Origin: JAHFOW01 sp964370795 | GTDB lineage: Bacteria > Planctomycetota > Brocadiia > Brocadiales > Brocadiaceae | Assembly (NCBI GenBank): GCA_964370795.1 | Contig: CAYJME010000101.1 | Location: forward strand, 1-11,096 | Direction of reading: 5' to 3' | DNA length: 11,096 bases | Part shown: positions 1 through 6,864 of the stretch, in pieces | Numbering within the stretch: position 1 is the first letter of the stretch | Layout: every line of letters begins with the position of its first letter | Notes under the pieces: generated by a model | Told to the model about the DNA's origin: nothing | Databases searched by the model: none | The model's input: only the letters and a program-made list of their open reading frames with translations | Position numbers and translations under genes: made by a program

Positions 1-2127
1 GTTCAGCGCCGCCGTACCTGTCATTGCTTCAATACGCCTGATTCCGGCGGCAATGGATGATTCGCCAACAATCCTGAATATTCCAATTTCTCCGGAACTA
101 CCTACATGCGTTCCACCGCAGAGTTCTTTACTGAAGTTATCAATGGAGACCATCCTGACCGTTTCTCCATATTTTTCACCAAAAAGTGCCATAGCTCCGG
201 CATTTTTTGCCTCCTGAATAGACAACTCCTTTGCATGTACGGATGTATTTTCCATAATACTCTCATTCACAAGGTCTTCAATGCGTGTTATTTCTTCCTT
301 TGTTAAAGCCGAAAAATGGTGAAAATCAAACCGCAAGCGGTCTGGAGTCACGAGGGAACCGGCCTGTTCCGCATGCTGTCCAATTACTTTCCGTAAGACG
401 TAATGGAGGATATGGGTTGCAGAATGATTCCGGCGAATAGCGTTCCGCCGGTGAACATCTATCTTTGCGGTAAGAGCGCTTCCCTTCTTCAATTCCCCTT
501 TTGTAATCTTACCGACATGCAAGCTAAGATCGTTATTTTTCTTCGTGTCAACAATATTGACCACGCATCCATTCGCTTCAAGAATACCTGTGTCGCCAAT
601 TTGTCCACCCGACTCACCATAAAAAGGCGTCTGGTCTAAAATTACCGTTACTTCATTTCCAGCCGTGGCCACATCTACAAGTTGATCGCCCTGGATGATA
701 GCAATAACTTTACCTTCGCATACGTTGCTTTCGTAGCCTAAAAATTTTGTCCCTTTTGAGATATCTTTGATTTTGCTGAGTGGACCGGTGTCGAAAACCT
801 GACCCGTCATCTGAGATGACATCCTTGCCTGTTCGCGCTGTTTCTGGAGTTCCTTCTCAAAGCCTACCTTATCAATGGTAAATCCCTTTTCACCCAAAAT
901 TATCTCCGTCATGTCCAGCGGGAAGCCATAGGTATCATATAGTTTGAATGCTACCTGGCCGGGGAGCACTTTCTGTTTACTTTGTTTCAGGGTTTCCACG
1001 TATTCTTCCAGTATACGAGTTCCCTGCTCAAGGGTTTCGTGGAATTTTTCTTCCTCGCTCTTCACAATCCGGGCAATATTCTCCCTGCGCTGTTTAATAT
1101 CAGGATAACATTCCTGCATCACATCGCTTACAATGGGCACTAATTTATATAAAAAACATTCTTTTATACCCAGTTGTGTTCCATCCCGTATTGCACGCCT
1201 CAACAATCGCCTCTCGACATATCCACGTCCTTCATTACTGGGCAACACGCCATCTGAAATACAAAACACACATGCCTTGAGATGGTCAGAAATGCGGCGC
1301 ATGAGCACGGCATGCTCTAGTTTTTCATGGTATTTTAGCTGCGTAATTTCTTCGAGGTATCTGATAAGAGGTCTAAAGATATCAATATCAAAGTTAGTCT
1401 GCACACCCTGTATAACGCGCGCCATTCTTTCCAGCCCCATCCCTGTGTCCACATTTTTATTAGGTAATGGTTCCAACTTACCGCCTTCTTTGCGGTCGAA
1501 TTGTGTAAACACAAGGTTCCATATTTCTACAAATCGGTCACAATCGCAGGCGGGTTCGCATTCCTTCCGCCCACAACCAACGTTTTCTCCCTGGTCAAAA
1601 AATATCTCAGAACACGGACCACAGGGACCATTAGGACCATCCGTTGGGGCATTTGATGGCCAGAAATTATCCTTTTCGCCGTAACGATATATCCTGGACT
1701 TCGGTATGCCAACGCGCTTCTCCCAGATTTCATAAGACTCCGGATCATCTTTAAAAACGCTTACCCGCAATCGTTCTTCCTGGATTTTCAACTCCTGTAC
1801 CAGGAATTCCCATGCCCATTCAATCGTTTCTTTTTTAAAATAATCACCAAAAGAAAAATTCCCCAGCATCTCAAAAAAGGTGTGGTGTGACGCTGTTCGT
1901 CCTACATTATCAATATCCCCTGTACGAAGGCACTTCTGACAGGAGGTTGCCTTTTTAAAATTTAAATTTCCCTTCCCCAGAAACATATCCTTAAACTGGT
2001 TCATCCCTGCGCCGGTAAAGAGAAGCGTGGGGTCATTCTGAGGAACCAGAGAATCACTGGGCCAGATTACGTGAGATTTTCTTTCGAAGAACTTGAGATA
2101 TTTCGTGCGAATTTCGTTTGTTTTCAT
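1..2127 (-). CDS. alaS: Alanyl-tRNA synthetase (AlaRS), C-terminus cut off by window edge
   Basis: Charges tRNA-Ala with alanine in the cytoplasm. The frame is open from an ATG at 2127 down to base 1, giving 709 codons; full AlaRS is about 870-880 residues, so roughly the last 165 residues (much of the C-terminal C-Ala domain) lie outside the window. Visible parts: the class II catalytic core near the N-terminus (TGAGMNQFKDMF around residue 38, then ASHHTFFEMLGNFSFGDYF around 79-97), and the editing domain with the zinc/editing ligands H568xxxH572 (NHSATH) and C670GGTH674. The start MKTNEIRTKYLKFFE matches the usual AlaRS N-terminus; no clear Shine-Dalgarno sequence precedes it. It lies 46 bp downstream of recA and is probably cotranscribed. 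No frameshift or missing key residue was seen. Confidence 0.97.
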   Translation of the reverse strand, partial: MKTNEIRTKYLKFFERKSHVIWPSDSLVPQNDPTLLFTGAGMNQFKDMFLGKGNLNFKKATSCQKCLRTGDIDNVGRTASHHTFFEMLGNFSFGDYFKKETIEWAWEFLVQELKIQEERLRVSVFKDDPESYEIWEKRVGIPKSRIYRYGEKDNFWPSNAPTDGPNGPCGPCSEIFFDQGENVGCGRKECEPACDCDRFVEIWNLVFTQFDRKEGGKLEPLPNKNVDTGMGLERMARVIQGVQTNFDIDIFRPLIRYLEEITQLKYHEKLEHAVLMRRISDHLKACVFCISDGVLPSNEGRGYVERRLLRRAIRDGTQLGIKECFLYKLVPIVSDVMQECYPDIKQRRENIARIVKSEEEKFHETLEQGTRILEEYVETLKQSKQKVLPGQVAFKLYDTYGFPLDMTEIILGEKGFTIDKVGFEKELQKQREQARMSSQMTGQVFDTGPLSKIKDISKGTKFLGYESNVCEGKVIAIIQGDQLVDVATAGNEVTVILDQTPFYGESGGQIGDTGILEANGCVVNIVDTKKNNDLSLHVGKITKGELKKGSALTAKIDVHRRNAIRRNHSATHILHYVLRKVIGQHAEQAGSLVTPDRLRFDFHHFSALTKEEITRIEDLVNESIMENTSVHAKELSIQEAKNAGAMALFGEKYGETVRMVSIDNFSKELCGGTHVGSSGEIGIFRIVGESSIAAGIRRIEAMTGTAALN

Positions 2128-2173
2128 AAAGCATAATTCAAAACATAGTTCTCATATACAGCGAACAACAATT

Positions 2174-3277
2174 TTATACCTGACTTTCTTTAGCCTTTTT
2201 CGACGTCGCAGATTCAACCCTGGCTTTTTCTCCGGGTTTCTCAGACGGTTTCTCCACAACCATTTCCGGTCTTATCTTTTTCAGAATCGACTGCTCAATT
2301 TCTTTCAGCAATTCAGGTTTGCTCTCAATAAATTGCCGGGAATTTTCCCTGCCCTGCCCTAAACGTATTTCACCAAAAGAAAACCATGTGCCTGATTTAT
2401 CAATTATCTGATGTTCAACGCCAAGATCAATGATATCGCCGGCGCGGGAAATACCTGAATTATATAAAATATCGAATTCCGCCTTCTTAAAAGGCGCAGC
2501 GACTTTGTTTTTTGCAACCGTTGCGCGTACCCTGTTTCCAATGGTTATATCGCCGTCCTTTATACTACCAATCCGCCTGATATCAATGCGTACCGATGAA
2601 TAAAATTTGAGCGCCCTGCCGCCGGGCGTTGTTTCAGGATTGCCGCCATACATAACGCCAATCTTTTCCCGTATCTGGTTTATGAAAATCACGCAGGTGT
2701 GAGATTTTGATATACACCCTGTTAGCTTACGCAATGCCTGCGACATCAACCTGGCCTGTAACCCCACATGTGCATCACCCATTTCTCCCTCAATTTCCGC
2801 ACGAGGGACAAGGGCTGCAACGGAATCAATCACAATGATATCAACGGCATTACTTCTCACCAGCAGTTCTGTAATTTCAAGCGCCTGTTCACCCGTATCT
2901 GGCTGGTTAACCATGAGATTATTAAGATCAACCCCTAATTTTTTTGCATAATCAGGGTCTAACGCATGCTCGGCGTCAATAAATGCAGCAATTCCACCGT
3001 CCTTCTGTGCATTTGCAACAATGTGGAGGGTTAATGTGGTTTTGCCGGAAGATTCCGGCCCAAAAATTTCAACAATCCTCCCACGGGGAATCCCACCCAC
3101 GCCGAGGGCAATATCCAGGGATAATGCCCCTGTCGAGATAACGGGCACGTCTACCCTTGTCTCGCCCCCCAGTTTCATGATCGTGCCCTTCCCATACTGT
3201 TTCTCGATCTGGGAAACTGCTCTTTCAAGCGCCTGCTGACGTTTTTCTTTTTCTATCTCTTCCGGTTTAAGTGTCAT
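2174..3277 (-). CDS. recA: Recombinase RecA
   Basis: ATP-dependent DNA strand-exchange protein for homologous recombination and, where an SOS system exists, LexA coprotease. It has 367 residues, normal for RecA. The Walker A motif GPESSGKT is at residues 73-80, the catalytic glutamate is in DAEHALDP (about E103), Walker B is IIVIDS ending at about D151, and DNA-binding loop L2 is GVMYGGNPETTPGG at about 207-220. L2 appears one glycine longer than the common GVMFGNPETTTGG form. The C-terminal tail is rich in Lys, Glu and Ser, whereas many RecAs have a mainly acidic tail. The gene starts 24 bp after thpR and is followed 46 bp later by alaS, so a single transcript is likely. I saw no convincing LexA-type operator upstream; expression may rest on the upstream gltX/thpR promoter. 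Confidence 0.98.
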   Translation of the reverse strand: MTLKPEEIEKEKRQQALERAVSQIEKQYGKGTIMKLGGETRVDVPVISTGALSLDIALGVGGIPRGRIVEIFGPESSGKTTLTLHIVANAQKDGGIAAFIDAEHALDPDYAKKLGVDLNNLMVNQPDTGEQALEITELLVRSNAVDIIVIDSVAALVPRAEIEGEMGDAHVGLQARLMSQALRKLTGCISKSHTCVIFINQIREKIGVMYGGNPETTPGGRALKFYSSVRIDIRRIGSIKDGDITIGNRVRATVAKNKVAAPFKKAEFDILYNSGISRAGDIIDLGVEHQIIDKSGTWFSFGEIRLGQGRENSRQFIESKPELLKEIEQSILKKIRPEMVVEKPSEKPGEKARVESATSKKAKESQV

Positions 3278-3301
3278 ATCTTTAATCTTAAAGTAGTAAA
3301 A

Positions 3302-3868
3302 TTATGGAATTAAATCAACACTTTGTAATTTTGTATACATTGGTCCTTCTGGAGAAAGGTCGCTCTTCATCAAAACAATCTGATAGGCATGCTCCAGGCC
3401 AAAATGGAAATCATTATAAGCATCGAGCTTTTCCATGAGTCTGTGTACATTCCTGCGTGTTTTTATCCTGCCCACGGTAAGGTGTGACTCAAATCGTCGG
3501 TCGTCATGAGATACGCCCAGCGCTGCCAGCTGATTATCAAGCCTTTCATGAATCTTTGCTAATGTCCCACCCGCATCGATTGCCTGAGCAAAAACAACGC
3601 GTGGATTTTTTTTTGAGGGAAAAACACCCGCCCCCCTGTAATCCAGATCAAATGGTTTTATATGGGTTACAGAGTCCTGTATTATCTGAATAATATCGCC
3701 AATTTTTTCCTGATCAATATAACCAATAAACTTCAACGTAATATGAAGATTCTCTGGCGCAACCCACCCCACATCTGCGTCTGCCTTTTTGAGATTGTCC
3801 TGAAACTCCACCAGCTTCTTCCGAATCTCTTCATCAATCTCGATGGCAACAAAAAGCCTTATATTCAT
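3302..3868 (-). CDS. thpR: RNA 2',3'-cyclic phosphodiesterase (2'-5' RNA ligase / LigT family)
   Basis: Member of the 2H phosphoesterase superfamily, which opens 2',3'-cyclic phosphate ends of RNA; the in vivo substrate is often unknown. The protein is 188 residues from the ATG at 3868, a normal length. The two family signature motifs are present: H42-I-T-L (ENLHITLKFIG) and H129-L-T-V (ESHLTVGRIKT); these histidines form the active site. The frame stays open to a TTG at 3907, but the chosen ATG gives the typical N-terminus MNIRLFVAIEI, and the 13 extra residues would run towards an intergenic hairpin, so the upstream start is unlikely. It lies between gltX and recA; proximity of this family to recA is common in bacteria. 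Confidence 0.93.
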   Translation of the reverse strand: MNIRLFVAIEIDEEIRKKLVEFQDNLKKADADVGWVAPENLHITLKFIGYIDQEKIGDIIQIIQDSVTHIKPFDLDYRGAGVFPSKKNPRVVFAQAIDAGGTLAKIHERLDNQLAALGVSHDDRRFESHLTVGRIKTRRNVHRLMEKLDAYNDFHFGLEHAYQIVLMKSDLSPEGPMYTKLQSVDLIP

Positions 3869-3912
3869 ACGCAGCAATCTCTCATTACTTGTCGGAGAAG
3901 ATACCAAAACAT

Positions 3913-3930
3913 CCCCTCTATCAAGAGGGG
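3913..3930 (-). repeat. Hairpin in the gltX-thpR gap
   Basis: CCCCTCT (3913-3919) and AGAGGGG (3924-3930) form a perfect 7-bp stem with a 4-nt loop, about 45 bp upstream of the thpR start. On the minus strand it is followed by a weak T-rich stretch (ATGTTTTGG), so it could be a poor terminator or attenuator after gltX, an mRNA-stabilising stem, or part of a dispersed intergenic repeat. Confidence 0.55.
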
Positions 3931-3951
3931 CCGGCGGAGTGTTAATTTCTC

Positions 3952-3975
3952 GGGTCAGGTTTGCAAACTGAACCC
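3952..3975. repeat. 24-bp near-perfect palindrome in the gltX-thpR gap
   Basis: The sequence is GGGT-CAG-GTTTGCAAAC-TGA-ACCC. The inner GTTTGCAAAC (3959-3968) is a perfect palindrome, and the outer arms pair with one bulged base on each side. It lies 30 bp beyond the gltX stop and 22 bp from the neighbouring hairpin. It may be a protein-binding dyad or, together with that hairpin, a REP- or MITE-like intergenic repeat. Confidence 0.5.
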
Positions 3976-4005
3976 ATAGTTTTGAATAAAAACAGTAATC
4001 GATCC

Positions 4006-5352
4006 TTACGCTACCGATTTAACTGTCTCTGTTTTTTCGCACAAATTATGAATAGCATAGGCGAGCCTTTTGAGCGTCTTTTCCCTCCCCAAGAGTTCCA
4101 TCGTCTCAAAGAGACCGGCGCTCACACTTTTGCCGGTAATAGCCACCCGCAACGGCTGGGCAAGTTTGGAAAATCCAACGCCCATCTTCTCCGTTAAAGC
4201 CCTCAGGGAATTTTCCAGGTTATTCTTGTCAAAATTAACTGTCGAAGAAAGCGCCGCATGAACCTCATTCAAGAGGTCGGCAATCCTTTCCTTCTTAAGA
4301 AACTTATCTACAGCAGCCGCATCGTATTCAATCGCATCAGTAAAGAAAAATCCCGCTTGGTTCAACAAGTCATGAAAGGTCTTAAACCGCTCCTGGTAAA
4401 GCCTTACAAGGCTCAGCAGCCATCCTTCCGGCAATTTTTTGATATCAGTACCTGCTTTTTCAAAATACCTCCCAACTTCAGCAGTAAGTTGTTCTATTGG
4501 GGTATTTTTAATATATTGACCGTTCATCCAGTCAAGCTTTGTATTATTAAACTGAGCGCTCGTCTTGTTGGCGCGCTTTAAGGTAAATTTCTCTACCATT
4601 TCGGGCACTGATAGGATCTCCTGATCGTTCCCTGGTGACCATCCCAGGAGCGCAAGGAAATTTACCAGGGCATGCGGCATATAACCCCTGTCCCGATATT
4701 CAGTAACTGAAGTCGCCCCATGTCGTTTACTCAATCTCGACCCATCCTCGCCAAGGATCATGGGGATATGGCCAAATTCTGGCAATTTAAGCCCAAAGGC
4801 TTGATAGAGCGCTATCTGCTTGGGGGTATTTGAAATGTGATCATCGCCACGGATAATATGGGTAATTCCCATATCCGCATCATCTACCACGCAGGCAAAA
4901 TTATAGGTGGGAAAACCGTCTGCCTTGAGGATGACAAAATCTTCAATCAGTGACGCATCGAAGGTAATGGCGCCGTGGATGAGGTCGTTAAACTCTGTCA
5001 CACCGTCCTGCATCTTAAACCGGATCGCCTTGCGGCCTTCCGCATCAGTATCGTAAAATGCCTTTCCTTGCGAGACCAGCCTTTCTGCGTATTCCTTATA
5101 TATAGGTAATCGTTTACTCTGGAAGTAGGGACCTTCGTCCCAGTCTAACCCCAGCCACTTCAAGCTGTCGAGAATGGCCTGGGTAGCATCATCCGTGGAG
5201 CGCTGCTGGTCAGTATCTTCTATACGTAAGAGAAAAACTCCTTTATGATGCCGCGCAAAAAGCCAGTTAAAGAGCGCCGTCCGTGCCCCTCCGATGTGGA
5301 GATAACCGGTGGGACTCGGCGCAAAACGAACCTTGACGTGAGAACTCAACAT
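4006..5352 (-). CDS. gltX: Glutamyl-tRNA synthetase (GluRS)
   Basis: Class I aminoacyl-tRNA synthetase that attaches glutamate to tRNA-Glu. It has 448 residues, slightly short for the family. The HIGH-type signature is PSPTGYLHIGG (H19-G22) and the KMSKS-type signature is SRLSKRHG (205-212), followed by an apparently complete C-terminal anticodon-binding region; it is therefore a full GluRS, not the short GluQRS paralogue. The start is an ATG with AAAGGA about 5 nt upstream. One oddity: between GKAFY (about 96-100) and AIRFK (about 109-113) there are only some eight residues, where typical GluRS has roughly 40, including the zinc-binding Cys positions of some family members. It is the first gene of the minus-strand cluster and has its own promoter. 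Confidence 0.96.
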   Translation of the reverse strand: MLSSHVKVRFAPSPTGYLHIGGARTALFNWLFARHHKGVFLLRIEDTDQQRSTDDATQAILDSLKWLGLDWDEGPYFQSKRLPIYKEYAERLVSQGKAFYDTDAEGRKAIRFKMQDGVTEFNDLIHGAITFDASLIEDFVILKADGFPTYNFACVVDDADMGITHIIRGDDHISNTPKQIALYQAFGLKLPEFGHIPMILGEDGSRLSKRHGATSVTEYRDRGYMPHALVNFLALLGWSPGNDQEILSVPEMVEKFTLKRANKTSAQFNNTKLDWMNGQYIKNTPIEQLTAEVGRYFEKAGTDIKKLPEGWLLSLVRLYQERFKTFHDLLNQAGFFFTDAIEYDAAAVDKFLKKERIADLLNEVHAALSSTVNFDKNNLENSLRALTEKMGVGFSKLAQPLRVAITGKSVSAGLFETMELLGREKTLKRLAYAIHNLCEKTETVKSVA

Positions 5353-5425
5353 GCTTCCTTTCTACAAAGCGACCTTTTATTCTATAAAAATCGGCCTGAC
5401 TACTACCTTTAAATAATAAATTCAT

Positions 5426-5455
5426 ATAATAACGAATAGGGAACAAAAGTGTCAA
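5426..5455 (-). promoter_or_regulatory. Sigma-70 type promoter for gltX
   Basis: On the minus strand, TTGACA (5450-5455) is followed by an 18-bp spacer and TATTAT (5426-5431), a near-consensus -35/-10 pair. The predicted transcript start is near 5419, giving a leader of about 65 nt before the gltX ATG at 5352. It may drive the whole gltX-thpR-recA-alaS cluster. Confidence 0.7.
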
Positions 5456-5793
5456 GCGTTTTATTGGCTACTCAAAAGAGAAATTGAGTTTTTATTGGAG
5501 AGTTTATACGGCACAAAAGATTACAAAGTTTTTCGTGAAGTATCATATTCTGCCCTTTCCAGGGCTCAGAAGCACATTATAATGACGCCCAACTTTTGAC
5601 GCTACAATTCCGTAATAATCAATTTCATCCTGGTTATAGAAAATATCTAAAACATCTTTCCAGGCTATTTATAAGGGTTTTCAGGTGTTTGTATGTCTTT
5701 TTATATGTTCTGTTTTCTCTTGCAATCTCAATGCATTCAAGGCAATTTGTTTTTTATTTATCTTTACCAGTTTGTGTAATGTTTTACCACAAG

Positions 5794-5815
5794 GTACGAC
5801 ATAAGTACGACATGA
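5794..5815. repeat. Tandem 11-bp direct repeat, operator-like
   Basis: GTACGACATAA (5794-5804) is followed directly by GTACGACATGA (5805-5815); the copies differ at one base and share one helical turn of spacing. They lie about 100 bp upstream of the first element gene (5914). Such phased repeats often bind a repressor or replication initiator; the binding protein is not known here. Confidence 0.6.
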
Positions 5816-5820
5816 ACTAA

Positions 5821-5838
5821 GGGGGGCGGGGGGAGCGG
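5821..5838 (+). other. G-rich tract (G6-C-G6-AGCGG)
   Basis: Two runs of six G separated by a single C, in an otherwise AT-rich intergenic region and five bases after the tandem repeat. It could form a compact G-quadruplex on the plus strand, or influence melting and transcription nearby. The sequence is directly visible; the function is inference. Confidence 0.5.
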
Positions 5839-5901
5839 AATTGAGTTTTCCTGTATTTTTATTGATTTAATATGCAAACCACACACACGCACAAGTGCAT
5901 C

Positions 5902-5912
5902 AAGGGGGTAAC
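5902..5912 (+). promoter_or_regulatory. Ribosome binding site that decides the 5914 start
   Basis: AAGGGGGTAAC precedes the ATG at 5914 with a short spacing. The same 11-mer recurs in front of the ATG at 8308 (8295-8305). It favours the 5914 start over the in-frame ATG at 5872, which has no such signal. Confidence 0.6.
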
Positions 5913-5913
5913 T

Positions 5914-6348
5914 ATGGCTATTTTAAATAATCCACAAACACGGGTTGAGATTATCCAACGGCTTGCATGTGGGGAAAGTCAAAACAGTGTCTCAAAGCTG
6001 GTGGGCGTTAGTCAGCAACAAATTTGCAGAATTGCTAATAAAGAGGACATTAAAAGGTGCATCGAGGAAGAAAAGGCCAGGCTTATAGATATTGTGCCTG
6101 ATGCAGTCCAGAATGTGAAAGACCTTGTTACAGGCATGAGGAACATTCCTGACCATGAAATAAAGCAACGGGAATTAGCATATAAGGCAACGAAAGACGT
6201 TTTAAAGAGTGTTGGCATATTCCCTTCACCGTCGTTTAATTTGAACGTGAATAACGATAACAGGCAACAAACGGTTATTCAGCCTGAAGTCATGGCGATA
6301 ATCGGGCGTTTCCTGGAAGAAAGCAATAAGGATACAGAGGAAAGATAA
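5914..6348 (+). CDS. Helix-turn-helix protein, phage terminase small subunit-like
   Basis: A soluble protein of 144 residues from the ATG at 5914. Residues 12-42 form a helix-turn-helix (EIIQRLACGESQNSVSKLVG then VSQQQICRIA), followed by a long charged helical segment (about 43-75, IEEEKARLIDIVPDAVQNVKDLV) and a region ELAYKATKDVLKSVGI (87-102). The arrangement of DNA-binding N-terminus plus helical oligomerisation segment resembles small terminase subunits and related HTH proteins of phages and elements, which recognise packaging or replication sites. No large terminase follows; hicAB comes next. It may instead be a regulator acting on the repeats upstream at 5794-5815; that is inference. 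The frame is also open to an ATG at 5872, but the strong AAGGGGGT signal supports 5914. Confidence 0.75.
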   Translation: MAILNNPQTRVEIIQRLACGESQNSVSKLVGVSQQQICRIANKEDIKRCIEEEKARLIDIVPDAVQNVKDLVTGMRNIPDHEIKQRELAYKATKDVLKSVGIFPSPSFNLNVNNDNRQQTVIQPEVMAIIGRFLEESNKDTEER

Positions 6349-6521
6349 GTACGCATCAAATGGGATAAAGAGATATAAAGACAAATGGGAAAGATAATAT
6401 ATTCTCACATAGCACACGCACAGGGGTAAATAGTGTTTTTACGCATTCAAACAAGGTCAGCGTGTCTTGGGTCAAAAGGTAAGCGTCCGAGTGCAAAAAC
6501 AGGCTTCCCGCTAGCGTTAGT

Positions 6522-6545
6522 GGTTATTGTTTTTCCACAATAACC
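6522..6545. repeat. Inverted repeat upstream of hicA, likely operator or terminator stem
   Basis: GGTTATTGT (6522-6530) and ACAATAACC (6537-6545) are perfect 9-bp arms around a 6-nt loop. A further TAACC (6556-6560) and an inverted AACC/GGTT pair (6557-6560 and 6568-6571) follow. The cluster of GGTTA/TAACC half-sites directly upstream of a toxin-antitoxin operon suggests binding sites for the HicB ribbon-helix-helix domain. There is no T-run after the stem, so termination is less likely. Confidence 0.6.
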
Positions 6546-6569
6546 CTTTAAAGCGTAACCAAAATATGG

Positions 6570-6597
6570 TTGCATTCCTAAGTTTTAATGTTATTAT
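6570..6597 (+). promoter_or_regulatory. Candidate hicAB promoter
   Basis: TTGCAT (6570-6575), a 16-bp spacer and TATTAT (6592-6597) form a plausible -35/-10 pair. The expected start of transcription, six or seven bases downstream, falls at about 6603-6604, on the second of two adjacent ATG codons of hicA. The -35 overlaps the GGTT arm of the operator-like repeats, as expected for autorepression. Confidence 0.45.
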
Positions 6598-6600
6598 CAC

Positions 6601-6864
6601 ATGATGAGTAAGGCTGAGAAGTTATTGAATAGGTTTTTATCAAAACCAAAGGATTTTACCTATGATGAGCTTAAACGGCTTTTAACTGGTTTTGGCTATC
6701 AAGAGATAAGAACAGGTAAAACGGCTGGGTCAAGGGTAGCTTTTATACATTCTGAGACTCAGCATATTATTAAACTCCACAGACCACATCCAAGACCTGA
6801 GCTTAAACGGTATCAGTTGGACTATATTGAGGAAACACTAAAGAATAAGGGGTTAATACAATGA
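6601..6864 (+). CDS. hicA: HicA-family toxin (putative mRNA interferase)
   Basis: Toxin half of a type II toxin-antitoxin pair; HicA proteins are small double-stranded-RNA-binding-fold ribonucleases that cleave mRNA. It has 87 residues. Residues 18-33 (DFTYDELKRLLTGFGY) are the leading helix, then GSRVAFIHSETQHIIKLHRPHP (about 43-64) and the closing helix YQLDYIEETLKNKGLI. It belongs to the subgroup with an HRPHP motif, and has GSR where classical HicA has the catalytic GSH, so the catalytic histidine is likely supplied elsewhere. Two ATGs are adjacent (6601, 6604); neither has a Shine-Dalgarno sequence, and a stop at 6586 closes the frame upstream. It overlaps hicB by 4 bp (ATGA), typical of coupled translation. 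Confidence 0.88.
   Translation: MMSKAEKLLNRFLSKPKDFTYDELKRLLTGFGYQEIRTGKTAGSRVAFIHSETQHIIKLHRPHPRPELKRYQLDYIEETLKNKGLIQ

Larger units (their letters stand above)
5456..5913. other. Gene-free junction between the housekeeping cluster and the mobile block
   Basis: This stretch of about 450 bp holds no protein that looks real; the 74-codon plus-strand frame at 5596-5820 has no recognisable features and no ribosome binding site. It contains a small hairpin (GCCCT at 5552-5556 with AGGGC at 5561-5565), an 11-bp sequence AATTGAGTTTT present at both 5482-5492 and 5839-5849, the tandem repeat at 5794-5815 and a G-rich tract at 5821-5838. It separates the minus-strand cluster from the plus-strand element genes and probably holds their control signals and possibly the element's edge. 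No tRNA or integrase is visible. Confidence 0.6.
6349..6600. other. Intergenic region upstream of hicA
   Basis: No credible gene in this 252-bp gap. Just after the preceding stop there is a loose direct repeat with a 25-bp period (CAAATGGGATAAAGA at 6357-6371, CAAATGGGAAAGATA at 6382-6396). Distant arms ACACGC (about 6413-6418) and GCGTGT (about 6463) could pair. The last 80 bp carry the hicA control signals. Confidence 0.5.

Noticed and set aside
1133..1684. 183-codon plus-strand frame opposite alaS.
   Set aside because: Antisense shadow of the strongly conserved AlaRS coding sequence.
5596..5820. 74-codon plus-strand frame in the junction gap.
   Set aside because: No ribosome binding site, low-complexity Phe/Tyr/Leu-rich reading, no recognisable domain, and it covers the direct repeats.
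6413..6500. CACGCACAGGGGTAAA resembles the first bases of a cyclic-di-GMP-I riboswitch.
   Set aside because: The conserved middle (GACGCAAAGCC) and the 3' GGUAGGUAGCGGGGUUACC-type segment are not there.
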